From positions 124,001 through 188,000 of the forward strand of contig NZ_JAHEOJ010000014.1 in the NCBI RefSeq assembly GCF_018595715.1: a stretch of DNA of 64,000 bases, in the 5' to 3' direction. Below, in pieces: positions 19,301 to 27,678 of this stretch (its first letter is position 1; each line of letters opens with the position of its first letter). The notes under the pieces were generated by a model. The model saw nothing but the letters and a program-made list of their open reading frames with translations. It had not been told where the DNA came from and searched no databases. The position numbers were made by a program, and so were the translations under genes. Source of the DNA: Glaciecola sp. XM2. Lineage in GTDB: Bacteria > Pseudomonadota > Gammaproteobacteria > Enterobacterales > Alteromonadaceae.

Positions 19301-19427
19301 GCTTCAGCAAGAACGTGTGTTGGCAACAGGTTACTCTTGTCGCAGTCAGGTAAAAAGGTTAGCAGACTTTAGGCCACAACATCCGATTGAGGTATTAGCC
19401 AGTCGTTTAGTACAAGGTGTGGGTTAG
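16380..19427 (+). CDS. ydiJ: YdiJ-type FAD/Fe-S D-2-hydroxyacid dehydrogenase
   Basis: The 1015-residue protein closely follows E. coli YdiJ along its length. It has an N-terminal FAD-binding PCMH domain (RGGGTGTNGQSL, LSTSNRATIGGMINTDASGQGS), an FAD-linked oxidase C domain (YGMFGHVDAGVLHVRPAL, WGEHGKGYRSEY), a ferredoxin-type segment (MNGCLACKSCTNQCPVNVDVP), and a C-terminal Cys-rich domain (VGCCGMAGTYGHE). E. coli YdiJ has been linked to D-2-hydroxyglutarate oxidation; D-lactate is a related possibility. It is membrane-associated or cytosolic and probably feeds the quinone pool. The start is TTG at 16380, five bases after AGGAGG. It follows ppsA but is separated by a terminator, so it has its own promoter. 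Confidence 0.93.
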   Translation: MTALPQLSPKDTLSDRTKAYVDALSRTPFKGEVEISYASRMAVATDNSIYQRIPQAVLFPTSLEDLALIAKTGNEFEDVTFSARGGGTGTNGQSLTPGIVIDTSRHMREIIELNLEQEWVKVQCGVIKDALNDYLRPHGYFFSPDLSTSNRATIGGMINTDASGQGSLVYGKTSDHVLELTSVSASGEIIHSKPISVDEATKLSTTDTDYGRILKQVLDTCISKRQAILDKFPRLNRFLTGYDLEHAYDEQHDNIDVSRLLAGSEGSLAFIADAKLNITKIPKHTALVNVKYNDFESALRHAPSMIAANATSVETVDSRVLNLARGDIVWHSVSNLIQDVPDKVMDGLNMVEYNNDDEAAIKEKIATLSKRLDEEIASASSGVIGYQITYDTAEIKKIYAMRKKAVGLLGKTKGSKKPIAFAEDTAVPPEKLADFIMEFRALLDSHKLEYGMFGHVDAGVLHVRPALDLYDEAQEKLVKTISDQVVKLVAKYGGLMWGEHGKGYRSEYAPAFFGEQLYDEICKIKAAFDPLNKMNPGKICTPYASSASLVKVDDVKRASFDRQIPVQFRDEFAPAMSCNGNGLCFNYDTTSPMCPSSKITKDRRHSPKGRAGLIREWLLQLHQHGVTTDSLSYKSFSDSPVKKWFAGANKQDDFSHEVFEAMNGCLACKSCTNQCPVNVDVPDFRSKFLAIYYTRYRRPLKDYFVANVERLAPLLAKIPRLSNAVLDTKLTKYVLSKWIGYVDAPQLSYPPLSARVSALQSEYDYTRLTQLPEAQKAKHVLIVQDPFTSFYDADSVDATLKFIRALGLIPVLLPFSPNGKPQHVKGFLAAFEKTAQTTATFLSKVSQLDMPMVGIDASLVLCYRDEYQKILGSSRGDFNVSTLTEWLNDISVPTKLSHITEADEPYYLFAHCSEKTALPTSEKDWQQAFHKFGLSLEVIPVGCCGMAGTYGHETEHLENSIGIYDLSWRQNVAQLQQERVLATGYSCRSQVKRLADFRPQHPIEVLASRLVQGVG

Positions 19428-19468
19428 TTTTTTTGTTAAGATGGGCGTATGAGTATGTTGGCAAAAAA

Positions 19469-19521
19469 ATGGCAAAATCTAGCGGAACTTGAGTGCTTCA
19501 CGCGTTCTAAGATTTTGCCAT
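19469..19521. repeat. 12-bp perfect inverted repeat with an inner hairpin
   Basis: ATGGCAAAATCT (19469-19480) and AGATTTTGCCAT (19510-19521) enclose 29 bases that can form a second small stem (GTG-CTT-CAC). It lies between the convergent ends of ydiJ and the small exported protein gene. It has no U-run, so it could be a terminator, a 3'-end stabilising hairpin or a small repeat element. Confidence 0.55.
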
Positions 19522-19528
19522 GATTAGC

Positions 19529-19804
19529 TTACTCATCACCTACGTCAGCAGATGCAATAGTCTCGATAAGGCGGTTATTTCTGCGCTTACTTTGGTTTGC
19601 AAGAACTGTAATATTAGTTGGCAAAGCTGGCATTGATATTACAATTGGCTCAACGTTGATGTTTAACTTTGTTTCAATATCTAAAATTGCAGTGATGTCA
19701 GATTTTGATAAGTTAGCACTTAGTACTTGCTTTGTATTAATTTCAGTTGCCTGTACTGAGCTAATAAGCGCTGCAGCAGCTAGCAGGGTAAAGATGGTTT
19801 TCAT
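19529..19804 (-). CDS. Small exported protein, unknown function
   Basis: This 91-residue protein has a clear signal peptide (MKTIFTLLAAAALISSVQA, then TE). The mature part of about 70 residues lacks Cys, is mixed alpha/beta by eye (SKSDITAILDIETKLNINVEPIVISMPALP), and has a basic patch NQSKRRNNR before an acidic end. No family recognised. SD GGAGA lies upstream of the ATG. It is monocistronic. Confidence 0.7.
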   Translation of the reverse strand: MKTIFTLLAAAALISSVQATEINTKQVLSANLSKSDITAILDIETKLNINVEPIVISMPALPTNITVLANQSKRRNNRLIETIASADVGDE

Positions 19805-19963
19805 GTTTTCTCCAAATTAAATTAATGTCATGTTTGTGACGGTTTTCTACGTTAATTTCACAAGTGATTTACATTTGTAACGTTATGAAATAAAAGCAAT
19901 TAACTTTGCATTTCGTGCAGTATATTACGACCAATCATGAAAAAAGATGAACGATAAAATTTG

Positions 19964-19987
19964 CTAATATGCATTAGATAAACTAAT
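19964..19987. promoter_or_regulatory. Three CTAAT/ATTAG half-sites upstream of gcvA
   Basis: CTAAT (19964-19968), ATTAG (19973-19977) and CTAAT (19983-19987) form two overlapping inverted pairs with spacings of four and five bases, 33 bases before the gcvA start. CTAAT is the reported core of E. coli GcvA binding sites, including in the autoregulated gcvA promoter. Autoregulation is therefore likely here. Confidence 0.55.
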
Positions 19988-20019
19988 GTATATTTCAGAA
20001 TTAAAAAGGATGAAATTTC

Positions 20020-20922
20020 ATGCCTAAGCGCCTCCCTCCTTTGAATGCATTAAAAGCCTTCGAATCAGCGGCCCGTCATCTTAGCTTCACAAAAGCAGCT
20101 GACGAATTGTTTGTGACGCAAGCCGCTGTGAGTCATCAAATTAAATCACTCGAGAGCTATCTTTCGACTAAATTATTTCATCGTAAAAATCGTTCGCTGT
20201 TATTGACCGAGGAAGGTCAGGGATACTTTCAAGATTTACGAGATATATTTTCTCAAGTGCAAGAAGCAACAGACCGTTTATTGGCAATGGGGGCAAAGGG
20301 AGCTATCACCGTTGCAACACCGCCTAGCTTTGCTAGCCAATGGTTAGTGCCTAAGCTACATGAGTTTTCAGTGCTACACAGCGATATAGACGTCAGAATA
20401 AAAGCCATTGATCTCGATGATGGCTTTTTGGATGACTCTATTGATGTGGGGGTTTATTACGGGCGTGGGTCATGGTCGGGTTTGCACTCTACTAAGTTGC
20501 TCGGAGAGTATCTCACTCCTATGTGCTCGCCGTTACTTTTACAACGGGGTAAACCTTTAAATTCTCTGGATGACCTAAAACATCACACACTTCTTCATGA
20601 CAGTACCCGCAATGCTTGGAAAAATTGGCTTCAAGCGTTTAACGTAAAAAACGTCAATGTGAATCAGGGGCCGATATTTAGTCATACTATGTTGATTCTG
20701 CAAGCGGCCTCGATTGGCCAAGGCATTGCTTTATCGGATACGGTATTGGCAAAACCTGATATCGACAGCGGCCGCTTAATTTGTCCGTTTGCACAAAAAA
20801 TAGAGAGTAGAAATAGCTACTATTTGGTATGCCAAGAATCCCAAGCAGACAAAAGTAAGATTAAGGTATTCATAGACTGGATGCTGTCGCAAGTGGAGGC
20901 GGTTGATGAACAAGCAGACTAA
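20020..20922 (+). CDS. gcvA: LysR-family regulator GcvA
   Basis: This 300-residue LysR-type regulator starts MPKRLPPLNALKAFESAARHLSFTKAADELFVTQAAVSHQIKSLE, the GcvA-type winged HTH. The effector domain follows (about 90-295). Co-location with ygdD and rlmM in the E. coli order supports the name. In E. coli GcvA controls the glycine cleavage operon in response to glycine and purines; the gcv operon is not in this window. SD AAGGAT lies upstream. The last 17 bases overlap ygdD. Confidence 0.85.
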   Translation: MPKRLPPLNALKAFESAARHLSFTKAADELFVTQAAVSHQIKSLESYLSTKLFHRKNRSLLLTEEGQGYFQDLRDIFSQVQEATDRLLAMGAKGAITVATPPSFASQWLVPKLHEFSVLHSDIDVRIKAIDLDDGFLDDSIDVGVYYGRGSWSGLHSTKLLGEYLTPMCSPLLLQRGKPLNSLDDLKHHTLLHDSTRNAWKNWLQAFNVKNVNVNQGPIFSHTMLILQAASIGQGIALSDTVLAKPDIDSGRLICPFAQKIESRNSYYLVCQESQADKSKIKVFIDWMLSQVEAVDEQAD

Positions 20923-21292
20923 GTGGTTAGTGTTGGCAGGGGCACTCTTTGCCATGTTAAGCGTTGCGATTGGTGCTTTTGCGGCGCATGGCTTAAAAAG
21001 CCATCTCGATGAATATGGATTGTCTATTATTGAAACTGGCGCACGCTATCAAATGTATCATGCCTTGGCGTTACTTGTGCTTGCTGCGCTGAGCATAAAG
21101 CTTTCGTCCATTGCGGTGAACGTGGCGGGTATATGCTTTGTTGCTGGTATTATATGCTTCAGTGGAAGCTTGTATGTTTTAGCCTTAACAACAGTCAAAT
21201 GGGTAGTGTTTGTCACACCATTAGGTGGGCTGCTATTTATCGTTGCATGGGCAACACTGATGTATGCCACTATCACCAAAAAAGATGTGTAG
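20906..21292 (+). CDS. ygdD: YgdD family (DUF423) inner-membrane protein
   Basis: The 128-residue protein with four hydrophobic segments belongs to the DUF423/UPF0382 family: GAFAAHGLKSHLDEYG, ARYQMYHALALLVLAAL, FVAGIICFSGSLYVLAL, VVFVTPLGGLLFIVAW. The ATG at 20906 is preferred over the in-frame TTG three bases earlier, with GGAGG six bases upstream. Function is unknown in the family. It overlaps gcvA by 17 bases and precedes rlmM by six, so all three are probably cotranscribed. Confidence 0.92.
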   Translation: MNKQTKWLVLAGALFAMLSVAIGAFAAHGLKSHLDEYGLSIIETGARYQMYHALALLVLAALSIKLSSIAVNVAGICFVAGIICFSGSLYVLALTTVKWVVFVTPLGGLLFIVAWATLMYATITKKDV

Positions 21293-21298
21293 CTGGTC

Positions 21299-22405
21299 AT
21301 GACAGAATATCTTTTTTACTGCCGCAGTGGGTATGAACCTGATTTACTCGCTGAGCTTGACGATAAACTTGCGCTTAGAGGGCACTGCGGGTTTGCCAAC
21401 TTCCAAAAGGACAGCGCCGTATTGCGTTACCAGTTGGTTAGCGAGTCGTCGAACACTATACGCCAACGCAACAGTATGATTGCTCTATCAGACTTGGTTT
21501 TTGCTCGCCAAAAGTGCTTGGTATTGCTCGATGTTAGCTTTAGTGATCTTACCGACAGGGTGTTTGAAATACTCAGCGCCCTTAGCACAATTGATTTGCA
21601 GCAAATTGTGTTTGGCGATATCAGAGTGGAGCATGCCGATACCGAATCGGGTAAAGAAATGGCGAAGTTTTGTAAAAAGTTTACCGTTCCACTGCGTAAC
21701 GCTTTGCGTGCCAAGAATTTGCTGTTTAAACAGCCTGATAAGCGCGCCCCTTATTTACACTTATTCTTTGAGTCTGGAGAAAAGTGCCTGTTGGCGATAT
21801 CGTTTGCAAAAGACCGCAGCGAAGATTTACTTGGCGTAAAGCGTCTCAAGTTTCCCCAAGATGCTCCCTCACGCTCCACCCTTAAGCTTGAAGAGGCCAT
21901 ACAATCGTTTTGTACACGCGCTCAGCAAAGCATGCTCTTTGTTAATGGTATGAGCGCCGTTGACCTTGGTGCATGTCCAGGAGGGTGGACCTATCAGTTA
22001 GTGAGTCGCGGTATTAGGACTGAGGCAATAGATAATGGCGCGATGGACGAGAAGCTAATGCAAACCGGCTTGGTGGATTATCACAGTGTTGATGGATTTA
22101 GCTATAGACCTCAACAAGGGCATGTAGACTGGTTAGTGTGCGATATGATTGAAAAGCCAGATCGTGTCGCATTGCTGATGCAAACATGGTTACAAAACGC
22201 TTGGGCAAGCGCCGCCATATTTAATTTAAAGCTGCCAATGAAGAAACGTTACAAAACCCTTGCACCGCTTATGGAGCAATTTCACCAACTTCACCAGAAA
22301 GAATCGCCAGCATACATTACTGCAAAACACCTTTATCATAATCGTGATGAGGTGACGGTTATGATTATTAAAAACAGCCAAATGTTACGGGAGTTTAGCA
22401 ATTAG
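21299..22405 (+). CDS. rlmM: 23S rRNA 2'-O-ribose C2498 methyltransferase RlmM
   Basis: The 368-residue protein has an N-terminal THUMP-like region (LFYCRSGYEPDLLAELDDK, RVEHADTESGKE) and a C-terminal Rossmann methyltransferase domain with the SAM loop VDLGACPGGWTYQLVSRG and the D-M-IEKP and NLKLPMKKRY segments typical of RlmM (YgdE). It methylates the ribose of C2498 in 23S rRNA with S-adenosylmethionine. Last gene of the gcvA-ygdD-rlmM cluster. Confidence 0.95.
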   Translation: MTEYLFYCRSGYEPDLLAELDDKLALRGHCGFANFQKDSAVLRYQLVSESSNTIRQRNSMIALSDLVFARQKCLVLLDVSFSDLTDRVFEILSALSTIDLQQIVFGDIRVEHADTESGKEMAKFCKKFTVPLRNALRAKNLLFKQPDKRAPYLHLFFESGEKCLLAISFAKDRSEDLLGVKRLKFPQDAPSRSTLKLEEAIQSFCTRAQQSMLFVNGMSAVDLGACPGGWTYQLVSRGIRTEAIDNGAMDEKLMQTGLVDYHSVDGFSYRPQQGHVDWLVCDMIEKPDRVALLMQTWLQNAWASAAIFNLKLPMKKRYKTLAPLMEQFHQLHQKESPAYITAKHLYHNRDEVTVMIIKNSQMLREFSN

Positions 22406-22491
22406 CCCTCGTTTTTTGCCTTAAATCCCGATTACGACGGACATTTTAAAAAATAAGCATGAAAGTGGTGTAATTTCTGCTCAATAATCTA

Positions 22492-22497
22492 TATAAT
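22492..22497 (+). promoter_or_regulatory. -10 element upstream of EF-G paralogue
   Basis: A consensus TATAAT lies 38 bases before the ATG; the -35 region is weak. It gives this EF-G gene its own promoter, separate from rlmM. Confidence 0.5.
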
Positions 22498-22534
22498 CCG
22501 CCGGAAATTTTTTACGAACCTATGAAGTGGAAAC

Positions 22535-24625
22535 ATGTCAGATTTAGCACATTACAGAAATATAGGTATTTTTGCTCACGTTGACGCGGGCAAAACGACC
22601 ACGACAGAACGAATTTTGAAGCTTACCGGTAAAATCCATAAAACCGGTGAAGTACATGACGGCGAATCAACTACCGACTTCATGGAACAAGAAGCCGAGC
22701 GCGGAATTACTATTCAGTCTGCAGCGGTAACCTGTTTTTGGAAAGGGCATCGTTTCAACGTTATCGATACTCCAGGACACGTTGACTTTACAGTTGAAGT
22801 ATATCGCTCACTTAAAGTACTAGACGGCGGTGTAGGTGTTTTCTGTGGCTCTGGTGGTGTTGAGCCTCAGTCAGAAACAAACTGGCGCTACGCGAACGAT
22901 TCAGAAGTATCTCGCATCATCTTCGTCAACAAGCTTGACCGTATGGGTGCAGATTTCTACCGAGTTGTGAAGCAAGTTAAGACCGTATTGGGTGCTAACC
23001 CACTTGTTATGGTTTTGCCTATCGGTATCGAAGACGAATTCTGTGGTGTTGTTGATTTGCTTGAGCAAAAAGCATACATCTGGGATGACACTGGCCTTCC
23101 AGAAAACTATGAAGTGACTGATATTCCTGCTGATATGGTAGAAAAAGCGGCTGAATATCGCGAAATGCTTATCGAAACTGCTGTTGAGCAAGACGACGAC
23201 CTTATGATGGCTTACATGGATGGTGAAGAGCCGTCTATTGAAGACCTCAAGCGTTGTATTCGTGAAGGTACTCGTAAGCTAGACTTCTTCCCAACTTACT
23301 GTGGTTCTGCATTTAAGAACAAAGGCGTTCAAAACGTGCTTGACGCAGTCGTTGACTACTTGCCAAGCCCAACAGAAGTTGAGCCACAAGACTTATGCGA
23401 TCCTGAAACAGGTGAGCCTACAGGCGAGAAAGCGATTGTTACCGTTGACGAACCTTTCCGCGCTTTAGCGTTTAAAATCATGGATGACCGTTTTGGTGCA
23501 CTAACCTTTATTCGTATTTACTCAGGTAAATTGAACAAAGGTGACACTATCTTAAACTCTGCTACAGGCAAAACCGAACGTGTTGGCCGCATGGTTGAGA
23601 TGAACGCAGACGACCGCACAGAATTAAGTTCTGCACAAGCGGGCGACATTCTTGCTATCGTGGGCATGAAAAACGTTAAGACCGGTCACACGCTGTGCGA
23701 TCCTAAGCACGAGTGTACGCTTGAGCCAATGATTTTCCCTGAGCCTGTGATCTCAATTGCGGTTGCACCAAAAGATAAAGGTTCAACTGAGAAAATGGGT
23801 ATCGCTATCGGTAAAATGGTTGCAGAAGACCCGACTTTCCAAGTTGAAACTGACGAAGATTCTGGCGAAACCATCCTTAAAGGAATGGGTGAGCTTCACT
23901 TAGATATTAAAGTAGACATCTTGAAGCGTACTTACGGCGTTGAATTACAGGTGGGTCAGCCTCAGGTTGCTTACCGTGAAACAATCACGCTGCCGGTTGA
24001 AGATTCATATACGCACAAGAAACAGTCTGGTGGTTCAGGTCAGTTTGGTAAAATTGATTATAGAATTCGTCCTGGAGAGCCAAACTCTGGCTTTACCTTT
24101 AAGTCTGTGGTTGTGGGCGGAAACGTTCCAAAAGAATTCTTCCCAGCCATTGAAAAAGGCTTTAAAGGCATGATGGAAGAAGGCGTATTAGCTGGCTTCC
24201 CAGTGTTAGACGTTGAAGTTGAGCTATACGACGGTGGATTCCACGCAGTTGACTCATCAGCGATTGCGTTTGAAATTGCGGCTAAAGGTGCTTTCCGTCA
24301 GTCTATTCCAAAAGCTGGCCCTCAGTTAATTGAGCCAATCATGAAAGTTGACGTATTTACGCCAGACGACCATGTTGGTGATGTTATCGGTGACTTAAAC
24401 CGTCGTCGTGGCATGATCAAAGACCAAGAAGCGGGTGCAACGGGTGTTCGCGTTAAAGCAGACGTTCCACTATCTGAAATGTTTGGTTATATCGGTTCAC
24501 TACGTACTATGACATCTGGTCGCGGTCAGTTCTCGATGGAGTTCTCACACTATACGCCTTGCCCTGCAAACGTATCTGAGAAAGTCATTGAAGAAGTTAG
24601 AGCGCGTAAAGCTGAGAAGAAGTAA
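22535..24625 (+). CDS. fusA2: Stand-alone elongation factor G paralogue (EF-G2 type)
   Basis: The 696-residue translational GTPase has all G motifs: AHVDAGKT (14-21), the RGITIQ switch (57-61), DTPGH (78-82) and NKLD (132-135). Domains II to V are complete, including the domain IV tip ([14 protein letters not shown]) and [18 protein letters not shown]. It promotes ribosomal translocation and/or recycling. It is not flanked by rpsL, rpsG or tuf, as the housekeeping fusA of the str operon would be, so I take it as the second EF-G found in many marine gammaproteobacteria. Whether this genome has another fusA cannot be seen here. It has its own promoter and a strong terminator. Confidence 0.9.
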   Translation: MSDLAHYRNIGIFAHVDAGKTTTTERILKLTGKIHKTGEVHDGESTTDFMEQEAERGITIQSAAVTCFWKGHRFNVIDTPGHVDFTVEVYRSLKVLDGGVGVFCGSGGVEPQSETNWRYANDSEVSRIIFVNKLDRMGADFYRVVKQVKTVLGANPLVMVLPIGIEDEFCGVVDLLEQKAYIWDDTGLPENYEVTDIPADMVEKAAEYREMLIETAVEQDDDLMMAYMDGEEPSIEDLKRCIREGTRKLDFFPTYCGSAFKNKGVQNVLDAVVDYLPSPTEVEPQDLCDPETGEPTGEKAIVTVDEPFRALAFKIMDDRFGALTFIRIYSGKLNKGDTILNSATGKTERVGRMVEMNADDRTELSSAQAGDILAIVGMKNVKTGHTLCDPKHECTLEPMIFPEPVISIAVAPKDKGSTEKMGIAIGKMVAEDPTFQVETDEDSGETILKGMGELHLDIKVDILKRTYGVELQVGQPQVAYRETITLPVEDSYTHKKQSGGSGQFGKIDYRIRPGEPNSGFTFKSVVVGGNVPKEFFPAIEKGFKGMMEEGVLAGFPVLDVEVELYDGGFHAVDSSAIAFEIAAKGAFRQSIPKAGPQLIEPIMKVDVFTPDDHVGDVIGDLNRRRGMIKDQEAGATGVRVKADVPLSEMFGYIGSLRTMTSGRGQFSMEFSHYTPCPANVSEKVIEEVRARKAEKK

Positions 24626-24641
24626 GCTTTAGCAAATACTT

Positions 24642-24679
24642 AAAAACCGGTGCATATGAAGATATGCACCGGTTTTTTT
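24642..24679. terminator. Strong bidirectional terminator
   Basis: A long perfect stem (ACCGGTGCATAT/ATATGCACCGGT, loop GAAG) flanked by A- and T-runs lies between the convergent EF-G gene and the transglutaminase gene. Confidence 0.93.
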
Positions 24680-24695
24680 ATGCCTGTAACAAAGC

Positions 24696-26675
24696 TTATT
24701 TGAAACTTCGTTTAATCTTGCGCAACATTTCTTGGAGTTTTTCTTGTGAAATTTCACGCTCATTATACTGGTGCATATAACATTGCTCTACGTATACATG
24801 CAGGTAAGAGCGTTGTGTTTGATTGAGCTTTGGAGCGAGCCGCGCAACAAAATCTTTGAGAGTTTCGTGGGTGTGCTTTTGCCAACCTTTTTGGCTTAAA
24901 AACTTAAGCAATTGCGCGCCGGGCGAGTATGGCTGACGGCTGAACCAAGTTTTATAGGGTAAAAACACCAAGGCCAGACAAAACACTATTAATCCTAAAC
25001 TGATTAGCATAAAGCTAGTCATGTTTTTTGCGTTAAAATCACCAAACCATTTCTTAATCAGGTCGCGTTGACTGTCTTGATCATATTGCAAAACGGTTTG
25101 TGACCACTGATGATCTATCATGACGAGGAAGTCTCGAATCTGACCGATAATCGGATTGTCGTTAAATTCTGATAGGTTGAAAGGGCGCTCAATAAGGTCG
25201 CTTTCAGTTTCATCGATACTTGAAAACAAACCATCTAACAAACGGTTTGGTGCAACAATGGCGGTAGGATCAATCCTCATCCAGCCGCTGCCATCGACCC
25301 AATATTCTACCCACGCGTGTGCGTCGTATTGTCGCACGGTTAAAATATTGCCGTTTTGTAATTCTCCGCCTTGGTATCCTGCCACTAATCGCGCAGGAAT
25401 CCCGGCAAGGCGCAGCATAAAGGCTAAAGAAGAGGCATAGTGAGAGCAAAAGCCACGTCTATGGGTGAACAAGAACTCATCCACTGGGTCGGTTTGCATG
25501 AGCGGAGGCTGCAAGGTGTAGCTAAACTGATTGCTAAAGTACATGTCCATTATGGCTCTTAAGCGCTGCTGCGTGCTCATGTCTTGAGAAATCGCCTCAT
25601 TTACCCACTGACGAGTGCGTTGATTGCCGTCATCGGGAACTTGAAGGTTTTTATTGCGTTCATATGATGTCAAAAAATGATTCAGTGGCGATGACAAATA
25701 GGAACTGACAATATACAAACTGGCTTGCTTGTTTACCTCTTGCGAAAACAACTGATAACTCTGATTACGATAAATTGTGCGGCTGCTCATTACTTGGTCA
25801 ACCACTGGAATGTCCAAAGAATACTTCCATCGAGTATTATTGGGCTCTGCTATAACTAAATACTGCGTTGCTTCACCTTCAACGGCTATTTGTGAGGTAC
25901 GCTCTAATACAAATGTTTCGTCATCCATTGACCACGTCGCACCGTCAAAGTTATCGAGTACGATGCTACGCCAGTAACGTTCTTGTGGCTCGGGTACATC
26001 AGTAATAAATTCTGCTCTAAACGCTAGGTCCCCAGATTGGGCTAGATTTGCGATGTCGCCGGGTGTGATGCTCTCAGACAATCCTGTAGAACTGGATTTT
26101 TGCGCCGCTGATTCCCATAACGGAGGCAGGCGCGGCACCATAACAAACAGCAGGGCCATAATCGGTAGCGCCTGAAGAATGAGCTTTGCGCTGTGCTTTG
26201 CACTTGTTGAGTAAGCAAGTTTTCCTTTATTGAGCAAAAACGCGGTAAACAGCGTGGTGAACAAAATCGCGCCGTAGAACAGTGTCAGCAATAGCTGCTG
26301 ATGATAAATAAAGCCGCAGGCAATCAAAAATACCAATACGACGATGATCAAATGAAAGTCGGCTGCTGTTCTTAAGGTGATGAGCTTTAAGCAACCGGCG
26401 ACAACGAGAAGGTTGATCATCGTTGATAATAGTCCAAATTGACCAGAAAACAGCAGTAGCAGCAGCATGCAAAAAATTGCGAGCAGATTAAGCGTTGTAT
26501 TGTTTACCGGTTTAAGTTTCTTTAATACTTTTGCCCAAACAATGCCCACAGAGCATAGAAATAAGATCCAGACCCAGCCCATGATGCTTGCGTACATGGG
26601 CAATACCGATAGTGCAAAACACAAGCTCAGTAGTGCGCCTGGTATTTTTAATTGATCGAGGGTCAACTCACGCAT
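24696..26675 (-). CDS. tgpA: TgpA-like membrane transglutaminase (DUF3488)
   Basis: In the 659-residue protein, about six hydrophobic segments at the N-terminus (10-185) anchor a periplasmic transglutaminase-like domain. Its catalytic triad reads Cys410 in RRGFCSHYA, His453 in DAHAWVEYW and Asp469 in RIDPTA. A further TM segment (about 555-575) precedes a cytosolic C-terminal DUF4129-like tail. Homologues (Pseudomonas TgpA) are important for viability or envelope integrity; the reaction is not settled. It overlaps the DUF58 gene by eight bases and is the last gene of the MoxR-DUF58-TgpA operon. Confidence 0.9.
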   Translation of the reverse strand: MRELTLDQLKIPGALLSLCFALSVLPMYASIMGWVWILFLCSVGIVWAKVLKKLKPVNNTTLNLLAIFCMLLLLLFSGQFGLLSTMINLLVVAGCLKLITLRTAADFHLIIVVLVFLIACGFIYHQQLLLTLFYGAILFTTLFTAFLLNKGKLAYSTSAKHSAKLILQALPIMALLFVMVPRLPPLWESAAQKSSSTGLSESITPGDIANLAQSGDLAFRAEFITDVPEPQERYWRSIVLDNFDGATWSMDDETFVLERTSQIAVEGEATQYLVIAEPNNTRWKYSLDIPVVDQVMSSRTIYRNQSYQLFSQEVNKQASLYIVSSYLSSPLNHFLTSYERNKNLQVPDDGNQRTRQWVNEAISQDMSTQQRLRAIMDMYFSNQFSYTLQPPLMQTDPVDEFLFTHRRGFCSHYASSLAFMLRLAGIPARLVAGYQGGELQNGNILTVRQYDAHAWVEYWVDGSGWMRIDPTAIVAPNRLLDGLFSSIDETESDLIERPFNLSEFNDNPIIGQIRDFLVMIDHQWSQTVLQYDQDSQRDLIKKWFGDFNAKNMTSFMLISLGLIVFCLALVFLPYKTWFSRQPYSPGAQLLKFLSQKGWQKHTHETLKDFVARLAPKLNQTQRSYLHVYVEQCYMHQYNEREISQEKLQEMLRKIKRSFK

Positions 26676-27678
26676 TCAGTTTACTCTTCTCAAATGTTGG
26701 TGGCTCGCCATAGGTGGCTAATCTAAATAGACACTTTTGAAGATGATCAAACCCTGTTTGAGGTAATATTTTGGTAACGCCCAGGTCAATGCCAAACTCG
26801 GCATTCTCTTTGTATAACTGCTGAACCTGATAGCTTAGAATACGAAGTGCGTTCTCAATATCGCCATTTTGATAATCACTCAAACGCACCCAGCCGCTAA
26901 CGCCGGCATTTTGTGCAAAATCTTTGGTTAACAGACCCTGTCCTTTTGCGACATGTTTCCAAGAAACATGATGTAGGGGGTCTGTTTCAACAAAATTACG
27001 TATTCCCTGCAAATTATCAGAGGCCACTTTGTTGTTCACGTTATCGTGTTCACTGTCATCTTCATCGAGATGCCGATGAAGTTTTATAGGCGCCTTTTGA
27101 ATGCCAGGATACACAAGGAGTTGGTGCTTTGGTTTAAGGTAGCTCCAACATCTGAACAAACCAAAAGCATAGAGCGTCTCAAACTTTATGCGCTCGCAGT
27201 CGTGCAGGCCTCTTGGTAAGTTGATTAGAGGAAGGCTGCATGTTTGACTGTTTTTCATCAAATCGGTGGCAAAGCGCTGGGTTTGCCCGTAGGCACTTAT
27301 TAATATTTCGCCACCGGTGTATTTTTGAGTGCTGCTAATGATGCAGTTTAAGCGTAGCTCTCTGTTCTCAAATTCAGGCTCAAATGGCAGAAATTGCACG
27401 CTGTGTTGCGTGAAGTAGACGTAGCTGTGAAATAGCGACAATAGTCCAAGGGCAATAAAAAAGTAGCTCATGCCCAACACGATATTGTTTTGGTAATTGG
27501 TGCCTAAAATAAACAGAAATACCACGATCGCAATCATTGCCCAACCGAAGCTTGACGGAAGGATAAAGGTATTTCCGAGGTCTAAATCAAAGCTGTTTTC
27601 AGCCGGTATGCGTTTGCTCAGCCATTGGTTTCTGCGTTTAATGTAAACACTTTTTAATCGGCTGAGGGCGGGTTTCAT
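26668..27678 (-). CDS. DUF58 membrane protein
   Basis: The 336-residue protein has two transmembrane segments (about 44-62 and 66-88) followed by a cytosolic von-Willebrand-like DUF58 domain. Its hallmark block GIRNFVETDPLHHVSWKHVAKGQGLLTKDF is present. DUF58 proteins partner with MoxR AAA ATPases in envelope or complex-maturation modules. It overlaps tgpA by eight bases and the moxR stop by one base, so the three genes are translationally linked. Confidence 0.9.
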   Translation of the reverse strand: MKPALSRLKSVYIKRRNQWLSKRIPAENSFDLDLGNTFILPSSFGWAMIAIVVFLFILGTNYQNNIVLGMSYFFIALGLLSLFHSYVYFTQHSVQFLPFEPEFENRELRLNCIISSTQKYTGGEILISAYGQTQRFATDLMKNSQTCSLPLINLPRGLHDCERIKFETLYAFGLFRCWSYLKPKHQLLVYPGIQKAPIKLHRHLDEDDSEHDNVNNKVASDNLQGIRNFVETDPLHHVSWKHVAKGQGLLTKDFAQNAGVSGWVRLSDYQNGDIENALRILSYQVQQLYKENAEFGIDLGVTKILPQTGFDHLQKCLFRLATYGEPPTFEKSKLNA

